Shown piece by piece: positions 38,272 through 46,154 of a stretch of 46,154 nucleotides of DNA. This DNA is from Nocardia arthritidis NBRC 100137 (GTDB lineage: Bacteria; Actinomycetota; Actinomycetes; Mycobacteriales; Mycobacteriaceae). The notes beneath the pieces are model-generated. The model did no database searches. It was not told the origin of the DNA and worked only from the letters and a program-made list of their open reading frames with translations. The position numbers were made by a program, and so were the translations under genes. The DNA is taken from assembly GCF_001612765.1 (NCBI RefSeq), contig NZ_BDBB01000014.1, positions 1-46,154 of the forward strand, read 5' to 3'. Position 1 is the first letter of the stretch. Each line of letters opens with the position of its first letter.

Positions 38272-39199
38272 TGTTTCGTTCCGTTCGGTGCGCCGGACCC
38301 GTTCGGGATCAGCGGGGCGGGGGTCACCATCGTTCCGATTCCTTCTCCGGTGAACAGTTCCAGCAACACGGCGTGCGGGACCCGGCCGTCGATGACATGC
38401 GCGGTCGGCACACCGGCCGATACCGCGCGCAGACAGGCTTCCATTTTGGGCACCATGCCCGCATCCAGGCGCGGGAGCAACTCGGCCAGCGCGGCCGTAT
38501 CGATGCTGGAGGTGAGCGAGGACCGGTCCGGCCAGTTCGTGTACAGGCCCTCGACGTCGGTGAGCACCACCAGTTTCTCGGCGCCGATGCCCTCGGCGAG
38601 CGCCGCGGCGGCGGTGTCGGCGTTGATGTTGTGCACCACGCCCTCGGCGTCGGGCGCGATGGTCGACACCACGGGGATGCGGCCAGCGCCGATCAGGTCC
38701 AGCACGGCGTCCGGGTTCACCTCGGTGACGTCGCCGACCAGGCCGATGTCGGTGGGCTCGCCGTCCACCTCGACGGTGCGTCGGGTCGCGGTGAACAGCC
38801 CGGCGTCCTCACCGGAGATGCCGACCGCGTACGGGCCGTGCGAGTTGATCAGGCCGACCAGTTCGCGACCGACCTGGCCGAACAGCACCATCCGCACCAC
38901 GTCCATCACCTCCGGAGTGGTCACCCGGAAGCCGCCGCGGAATTCGCCTTGCAGGCCGAGCTTCTTCAGCATCGCGCTGATCTGCGGGCCGCCGCCGTGC
39001 ACGACCACCGGGTGCACACCGACCGTGCGCAGGAACGCCATGTCGGCGGCGAAGGCATGCTTGAGGTGATCGTCGATCATGGCGTTGCCGCCGTACTTCA
39101 CGACGACGATCTTGTCCCGGAACTTCTGCAACCACGGCAGGGCGTCGGCCAGGACGTGCGCCTTGTCCAGCGCGGAGAGCGAATGCAGCACCTGACTGG

Positions 39200-39203
<4 letters not shown>
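38268..39203 (-). CDS. argB: Acetylglutamate kinase
   Basis: Phosphorylates N-acetylglutamate, usually the step inhibited by arginine. The 311-residue protein starts with an N-terminal helix ([20 protein letters not shown]) like that of arginine-sensitive hexameric kinases. [15 protein letters not shown] and [30 protein letters not shown] follow. Arginine sensitivity is therefore expected. ATG at 39203 overlaps the argJ stop (ATGA); its stop overlaps argD. Confidence 0.97.
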
Positions 39204-41506
<2,303 letters not shown>

Positions 41507-41608
41507 CAGCCTGGTCGCCGCGAGCGTGGTCACGAGAACCTGATACCCGCCCGGTCCGCGCGCAAACGGCACGGCGGACCGCATCCCGCCCGTCCGGGTC
41601 GTCGCAGG

Positions 41609-42352
41609 TCAGCGCAATGCGAGCGGGTCGATGTCCAGCGCTTGCGCTAGTCCGGCTTCGCCGAGCGCGGTGACGCGCACGGCGCGTCCGCTGCCGACGC
41701 TCTTGATCCACTCCAGATCTTTCAGGCGGCGGCACAGCTGCGCGCCCGCCGAGCCGCCCAGATGGACCCGGCGTTCGGTCCAATCGAGACAGGGCCGCGC
41801 CACCGGGCGGCGCGTGGCGCGCAATGCGGCAGGGTCGACGCCCATCGGCCCGGTCAGCCACGCCGAGCCGGACTCCGTCAGCGCGAAACCACCGTCATCG
41901 CTCAGCAGGCCGCGCGCGGTCATGGCGTCGGTGACGGTCACGCCCAGGCGGCCCGCGAGGTGGTCGTAACAAGTGCGGCCACGGACCAGCACGGCCGCGA
42001 CGGTGGCGGTGCGCAGCCCGGTCACGGGGGCGGCGGGCGGGTCGAGATGAGCGACCATGGTCTCGAGCAGGTCCGCGACCTGCGGGCCGGCCAGTCGCAG
42101 ATAGCGGTGCCTGCCCTGCCGGTGCTCGACCACCAGCCCTCCGTCGCGCAGGCGATCCAGATGCTCGGTCGCGGTGGACGGCGCGACACCGGTGTGGCGC
42201 GCGAGTTCGCCCGCGGTCCAGGCCCGCCCGTCCACCAGTGCAAGGCAGATGTCGGCGCGGGTGCGGTCGGCGAGCAGTGCGGCCAAGCCCGCCAGTTCGG
42301 TTCCTCTGGTCGCCACCACACCATCATGGCGGGCCGTCGTTTCGGCGCTCAC
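41609..42352 (-). CDS. ArsR-like winged-helix transcriptional regulator
   Basis: A 247-residue protein. The N-terminal ArsR-type winged helix (about 18-90) reads LAALLADRTRADICLALVDGRAWTAGELARHTGVAPSTATEHLDRLRDGGLV. A longer C-terminal domain holds ESGSAWL and RPCLDWTERRVHLGGSAGAQLC segments seen in larger ArsR-family proteins of actinobacteria. No metal-binding Cys pair of the ArsR/SmtB type is seen, so a metal sensor is unlikely. GTG start at 42352. It is divergent from the PEP mutase-like gene with only 28 bases between the starts, so that gene is its likely target. Confidence 0.85.
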   Translation of the reverse strand: MSAETTARHDGVVATRGTELAGLAALLADRTRADICLALVDGRAWTAGELARHTGVAPSTATEHLDRLRDGGLVVEHRQGRHRYLRLAGPQVADLLETMVAHLDPPAAPVTGLRTATVAAVLVRGRTCYDHLAGRLGVTVTDAMTARGLLSDDGGFALTESGSAWLTGPMGVDPAALRATRRPVARPCLDWTERRVHLGGSAGAQLCRRLKDLEWIKSVGSGRAVRVTALGEAGLAQALDIDPLALR

Positions 42353-42380
42353 CGAAATGTCCCGTGGCTACGGTCGCGGC

Positions 42381-43217
42381 ATGACTTCGCCTTCTGCGGC
42401 GGCGACCCCGCCGGCCAAGTTCGAGATCTTCCGCGGCCTGCACCACCGCGACCGTCCCCTCGTCCTGCCGAACGCCTGGGACTTCGCCTCGGCCGCCCTG
42501 CTGGCCAACGAGGGATTCGCGGCGATCGGCACCACCAGCTTGGGCGTGGCCGCCGCGGCTGGGCGCACCGACGGCGCGGGCGTCACAAAGGCGGAGACGT
42601 TCGCCTCGGCCCGGCGCCTCGCGCGGCTGCCGATCCCGGTTACCGTGGACATCGAGGCCGGGTTCGACGAGCGGCCGGGCGCGGTCGCGGATTTCGCCGG
42701 ACAGCTCGCGGCCTGCGGGATCGCGGGCGTCAACCTGGAAGACGGCCGCCTCGGATCGGCGCTCGCCGCACCCGAGCACCAGGCCGCGCTGATCGCGGCG
42801 GTCAAGGAGCGCACACCGGAACTGTTCGTCAACGCTCGCGTCGACAGCTACTGGCTGGGGCTCGATCACCGCTCCACCCACGATCGCGTACGCCGGTATG
42901 CCGCGGCCGGAGCCGACGGCGTCTTCGTGCCCGGCCTGACCGACCCGGCACGTATCGAGCAAGTCGTGGCGGCGAGTGAAGTGCCCGTGAACGTCCTCTA
43001 TTCGGCCGATGGCCCGGGCCTCGCGACGCTGACCGAGCTGGGCGTGCGCCGGATCAGTACCGGGTCGCTGCTGTACCGGGCGGCGCTGTCGGCCGCGCTG
43101 GACGTCGCACGCGCCGTGCGGCACGACGCTTCCATTCCGCCGGGAATCGTCAGCTATGGCGAGATCCAACGTCTCTTGCCCGCACCCGTCGAGACTTCTC
43201 GCGGCTGTTCATCCTGA
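42381..43217 (+). CDS. Isocitrate lyase/PEP mutase superfamily enzyme
   Basis: A 278-residue TIM-barrel enzyme that probably cleaves or forms a C-C or C-P bond in a small 2-oxo/2-hydroxy acid. Superfamily features are LVLPNAWDFASAALLANEGFAAIGTTS, the metal motif region VDIEAGF, GVNLEDG and FVNARVDSYW. The KKCGH-type catalytic loop of true isocitrate lyases is not evident, so the precise reaction is unknown. ATG at 42381; an ATG at 42357 in frame is possible. Divergent from the ArsR-like regulator. Confidence 0.88.
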   Translation: MTSPSAAATPPAKFEIFRGLHHRDRPLVLPNAWDFASAALLANEGFAAIGTTSLGVAAAAGRTDGAGVTKAETFASARRLARLPIPVTVDIEAGFDERPGAVADFAGQLAACGIAGVNLEDGRLGSALAAPEHQAALIAAVKERTPELFVNARVDSYWLGLDHRSTHDRVRRYAAAGADGVFVPGLTDPARIEQVVAASEVPVNVLYSADGPGLATLTELGVRRISTGSLLYRAALSAALDVARAVRHDASIPPGIVSYGEIQRLLPAPVETSRGCSS

Positions 43218-43237
43218 GCGAAGATTCTCGGCGACGC

Positions 43238-43264
43238 TGTCGATCCGCCGGGGGCCCGTTCGTA
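43238..43264 (+). promoter_or_regulatory. Candidate ECF42-type promoter
   Basis: TGTCGA (43238-43243), 17 bases, then CGTA (43261-43264). I recall ECF42 promoters as TGTCGA in the -35 and CG[AT]C in the -10, so only the last base differs. It lies about 45 bases before the reductase start and would drive the three-gene operon ending in the ECF42-like sigma factor. Confidence 0.55.
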
Positions 43265-43308
43265 TAGATGGTGCGACCGGCGCCGCGCCGGTCCCGGAAG
43301 GAGCGCAG

Positions 43309-43893
43309 ATGAGCAAGATCATCGCGGTGGAGCACCTGACCCTGGACGGCGTCATGCAGGCGCCCGGGCGGACGGACGAGGACACCCGAGACGGATTCGC
43401 GCACGGCGGCTGGGCGCACCGGCACGACGACCCGGTGCAGGCCGAGGTCATGGGCAGGCACATGGCCGCGAACCGCGGCGCGCTGCTGCTCGGCAGGCGC
43501 ACCTACGAGGACTTCGCGGGATACTGGCCGCGACAGGTCGGCAACCCGATGGCCGATGCGCTGGACAAGACCGAGAAGTTCGTCGCTTCCCGCACCGGTA
43601 GCGGGCCACTGGCCTGGCAGAACTCGACATGGCTCGGCGGTGACGCGGTGACGGCGGTCCCCGAGTTGCGGCGGCGGGAACCGGACCGGAATCTGGTGGT
43701 GCTGGGCAGTGGTGAGCTGTTGCGCTCGCTGATGCGCCACGATCTGGTGGACGAGTACCTCCTGCTGATCCACCCCTTGGTACTCGGTTCGGGCCGCCGA
43801 TTGTTCGACGGCGTGGCGCTGGGCGGCCTGCGGATGACCGACACGGTGACAACCGGAACCGATGTCGTCATCACCACCTACCGGCGCGGATGA
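43309..43893 (+). CDS. Dihydrofolate reductase-fold (RibD C-terminal-like) protein
   Basis: A 194-residue NADPH-binding reductase of the DHFR/RibD-C family (YyaP/YwjB type). Features are EHLTLDGVMQAPG near the N-terminus, ALLLGRRTYEDFAGYWP, a VVLGSGELLRSL nucleotide contact, EYLLLIHPLVLGSGRRLF and a C-terminal TGTDVVITTYRR. It is not a true folate-pathway DHFR; substrates of this family are mostly unknown. ATG is preceded by GGAAGGAG. The YCII gene follows 13 bases later. It is the first gene of the ECF42 operon. Confidence 0.88.
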   Translation: MSKIIAVEHLTLDGVMQAPGRTDEDTRDGFAHGGWAHRHDDPVQAEVMGRHMAANRGALLLGRRTYEDFAGYWPRQVGNPMADALDKTEKFVASRTGSGPLAWQNSTWLGGDAVTAVPELRRREPDRNLVVLGSGELLRSLMRHDLVDEYLLLIHPLVLGSGRRLFDGVALGGLRMTDTVTTGTDVVITTYRRG

Positions 43894-43906
43894 GGAGGAC
43901 GACGCG

Positions 43907-44242
43907 ATGAAGCACTACTTGCTCAGCATCTACCAGCCCGACACGGGCGTGCCGGAGAACCTGGACGAGATCATGCGCGAACTCGGCGCGCTGAACGACG
44001 AGATGCGGGCGGCGGGAACCTGGGTGTTCGCCGCCGGTCTGCACGCGCCCGGCACCGCGACCGTGTTGCACGCCCGCGGCGAGGACGTGCTGATCACCGA
44101 CGGCCCGTACGTCGAAGGCAAGGAGCACATCGGCGGGTTCACCGTCATCCGCGCCGCCGATCTCGACGAAGCGCTGGAATGGGGCCGCAAGCTCACCGCC
44201 GTCGTCGGCCTGCCCGTCGAGGTCCGTCCGATCCAGGACTGA
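43907..44242 (+). CDS. YCII-related (DGPF-domain) protein
   Basis: A 111-residue small enzyme-like protein. It has the DGPF-type motif VLITDGPYVEGKEHIGGFTVIRAADLDEALEWGRK. These proteins are regularly encoded beside ECF42 sigma factors and are their usual targets; the biochemical role is unresolved. GAGGAGG precedes the ATG. Its stop is 3 bases before the sigma factor ATG, so the two are tightly coupled. Confidence 0.93.
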   Translation: MKHYLLSIYQPDTGVPENLDEIMRELGALNDEMRAAGTWVFAAGLHAPGTATVLHARGEDVLITDGPYVEGKEHIGGFTVIRAADLDEALEWGRKLTAVVGLPVEVRPIQD

Positions 44243-44245
44243 CAG

Positions 44246-45487
44246 ATGGGCGAACCCGTGACCGGCTCGGTGATCGAAACGGTCTTCGCGGAGCATTACG
44301 GGCGTGCGGTCGCGAGCCTGATCCGCGTCTTCGGCGACATCAACGTCGCCGAGGACGCGGTGCAGGACGCCTTCACCGCCGCCGTCCAGCGTTGGCCCGC
44401 CGACGGTCTCCCGCCGAGCCCGCCCGGCTGGATCATCACCACCGCGCGTAACCGGGCCATCGACCGCCTGCGCCGCGAGGCCTCTCGCGCGGACCGGCAC
44501 GCGCAGGCCGCCCTCCTGCACGCCGAGGACGAGCCGGAGGAGGCGGTGAGCGCCGTGCGCGACGACCGGCTGCGGTTGATCTTCACCTGCTGTCACCCCG
44601 CTCTGGCACCGGAGGCGCAGGTGGCGCTGACTCTCCGGCTGCTCGGGGGGTTGAGCACCGCCGAGATCGCCCGCGCGTTCCTGGTCTCCGAAACCACCAT
44701 GGCGCAGCGCCTCGTTCGCGCCAAAGGCAAGATCCGCGACGCCCGCATCCCGTACCGGGTGCCCGCCGACGCGGACCTGCCCACCCGGCTGCGCGCGGTA
44801 CTCGCCGTCGTCTACCTGATCTTCACCGAGGGACACACGGCCTCCTCCGGTGCGCGGCTGGTCAAGGCCGATCTCTGCGCCGAGGCGATTCGCCTGGGGC
44901 GTCTCACGGCGGAGCTGATGCCGCACGAGCCCGAGGTGGCAGGCCTGCTCGCATTGATGCTGCTCAGCGAGTCCCGCCGGTCCGCGCGCATCGGCTCCGA
45001 CGGCTCCCTGATCCCCCTCGCGGAACAGGATCGCAGCCGATGGGACCGCGACCTCGTCGCCGAAGGGCACACCCTCGTCCGGCAATGCCTGCGCCGCAAC
45101 CGGCCGGGGCCGTATCAGCTGCAGGCGGCGATCAACGCGGTGCACGCCGACGCGGCGATCGCGGCGGCCACCGACTGGACCCAGATCCTGCGGCTCTACG
45201 ACCAGCTCACCGCGTTCACACCGAGCCCGGTCGTCGCCCTCAACCGCGCGGTGGCGGTCGCCGAAGTGGACGGTCCGGCGACGGCATTGGCACTGGTCGA
45301 CGCCCTCGCTCTCGAGCGATTCCATCTGTTCCACGCCATCCGCGCGAATCTGTTGGCCCGTCTCGGGCGCACCGCCGACGCCGTCGCCGCCTACGACGCC
45401 GCCCTCGACCGCACCGACAACGCGGCCGAACGAAATTTCCTGGCGCGTAGGCGCGCCGAACTCGGCAAAGGTGAACCGAACCGGTAG
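44246..45487 (+). CDS. ECF42-group RNA polymerase sigma factor with long C-terminal extension
   Basis: A 413-residue sigma factor. Region 2 is at about 10-80 ([23 protein letters not shown]), region 4 at about 118-170 ([32 protein letters not shown]). A helical, TPR-like extension follows (about 180-413, [44 protein letters not shown]). This length and the neighbouring DGPF gene identify the ECF42 group, in which no anti-sigma factor is encoded and the extension is thought to be needed for activity. It converges on the SDR gene with a 15-base gap. Confidence 0.93.
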   Translation: MGEPVTGSVIETVFAEHYGRAVASLIRVFGDINVAEDAVQDAFTAAVQRWPADGLPPSPPGWIITTARNRAIDRLRREASRADRHAQAALLHAEDEPEEAVSAVRDDRLRLIFTCCHPALAPEAQVALTLRLLGGLSTAEIARAFLVSETTMAQRLVRAKGKIRDARIPYRVPADADLPTRLRAVLAVVYLIFTEGHTASSGARLVKADLCAEAIRLGRLTAELMPHEPEVAGLLALMLLSESRRSARIGSDGSLIPLAEQDRSRWDRDLVAEGHTLVRQCLRRNRPGPYQLQAAINAVHADAAIAAATDWTQILRLYDQLTAFTPSPVVALNRAVAVAEVDGPATALALVDALALERFHLFHAIRANLLARLGRTADAVAAYDAALDRTDNAAERNFLARRRAELGKGEPNR

Positions 45488-45502
45488 CGATGCGATCCGC
45501 GC

Positions 45503-46154
45503 TCAGGCCAGTCGGCCGCCCCCATCGACGTGCAGGGTCGTTCCGGTCAAGAAGGGATTGGTCAGCGCCAGCAGCGCCGCGGCGGAGATATCGGCGGGGC
45601 TGCCGACCCGGCGCGCCGGATTGACAGCCGCAACCTCACCGAAGAAGTGCTCTTTCCGCTCGCCCATGCCGTCCCAGACGCCCGAGTCGACAATGCCCGG
45701 CGACAGCGCGTTCACCCGGACCGGCGCCAGCTCGACCGCCAGCGCCTCGGCGAGGAAACTCACCGCGCCATTGGTCGTCGCCATCACCGTCCGTCCCGGC
45801 GCGGGCCGCCACGCGGCTACTCCGGAGAACAGCAGCAGCGCTCCGCCCGGCCTGATCCGGGCGCCGAAGTGCTTGCCGAGCAGAATCGGACCGATCACCT
45901 TGGCGTCGAAGGCCCGCATGATCGCCGCCCGATCCAGCTCGGCCACGAGCCCGTTCGCGTGGGACGCGGCCACTGACACCAGGTAGTCGAGCTCACCGAC
46001 TTCCTCGGCTGCCCGGACGATGGAGTCCTCGGTACCGAGGTCGATCCGGATCGCTTCGACCGCCGCGCGGCGATCGCGGGCCGCGCTCATCACTTGCTCC
46101 CGCGCCGCGGCCACGGCGTGCTCGTCGCGGCCGGCGAGCACCACGGTCGCGCCC
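45503..46154 (-). CDS. Short-chain dehydrogenase/reductase family protein, 5' end outside the window
   Basis: At least 217 residues are visible; the Rossmann start is cut off by the window edge (the visible part begins GATVVLAGRD). The classical Ser is present (LLFSGVAAW), but the YxxxK positions read MATTN, so both the catalytic Tyr and Lys appear replaced. The C-terminal pattern VELAPVRVNALSPGIVDSGVWD...LTGTTLHVDGGGRLA is otherwise typical. It may be a non-catalytic or unusual SDR. The annotated end at 46154 is the window boundary, not the start codon. Confidence 0.85.
   Translation of the reverse strand, partial: GATVVLAGRDEHAVAAAREQVMSAARDRRAAVEAIRIDLGTEDSIVRAAEEVGELDYLVSVAASHANGLVAELDRAAIMRAFDAKVIGPILLGKHFGARIRPGGALLLFSGVAAWRPAPGRTVMATTNGAVSFLAEALAVELAPVRVNALSPGIVDSGVWDGMGERKEHFFGEVAAVNPARRVGSPADISAAALLALTNPFLTGTTLHVDGGGRLA

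Overview
The window is a 46 kb piece of a very GC-rich actinobacterial chromosome, most probably Nocardia or a close mycolic-acid-producing relative. From memory of the Mycobacterium tuberculosis map, two blocks follow its gene order: argC-J-B-D-F-R-G-H (like Rv1652-Rv1659), and fused lipase/acyl-CoA ligase, Trm112-like protein, TetR/ABC operon, mpg, tyrS (like Rv1683-Rv1689). The stretch between argH and the fused ligase, and the gap between that ligase and the Trm112 gene, hold accessory genes.

Left end (1-10.2 kb): two tandem sigma70-type promoters on the minus strand fire off the left edge and look like rRNA operon promoters downstream of tyrS. Then come a broken doxX gene, mpg, an LtrA-like membrane protein, an ECF41 sigma factor with its partner FAD oxidoreductase (and a candidate ECF41 promoter), a membrane-anchored multicopper oxidase, and an ABC exporter/TetR operon behind two interlocked dyads.

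Envelope region (10.2-22.8 kb): an L,D-transpeptidase, a Trm112-like protein, two tandem copies of a [large GT-C-like membrane protein + GtrA flippase] pair, a divergent GtrB-like polyprenyl-phosphate glycosyltransferase with an RffA/WecE-type sugar aminotransferase, a methyltransferase and the fused lipase/acyl-CoA-ligase protein. This looks like a lipid-linked sugar decoration system.

Centre (23.5-28.0 kb): a compact four-gene operon encoding a Family 2B encapsulin shell (HK97 fold with an inserted cyclic-nucleotide-binding-like domain), a 2-methylisoborneol (2-MIB) synthase with a long disordered N-terminal cargo arm, geranyl diphosphate 2-C-methyltransferase and IPP isomerase. It is an encapsulated volatile-terpene pathway with its own DMAPP-supplying step, and is the most striking system here.

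Right part: a small conserved protein, threonine dehydratase, an SMR efflux pump and a cytochrome P450 lacking the ExxR motif; then the complete arginine regulon with matching ArgR operators before argC and argG; then an ArsR-type regulator divergent from a PEP mutase-like enzyme, an ECF42-type operon (reductase, YCII/DGPF protein, sigma factor) with a candidate promoter, and a 5'-truncated SDR. No tRNA, CRISPR array, insertion sequence or prophage was seen.
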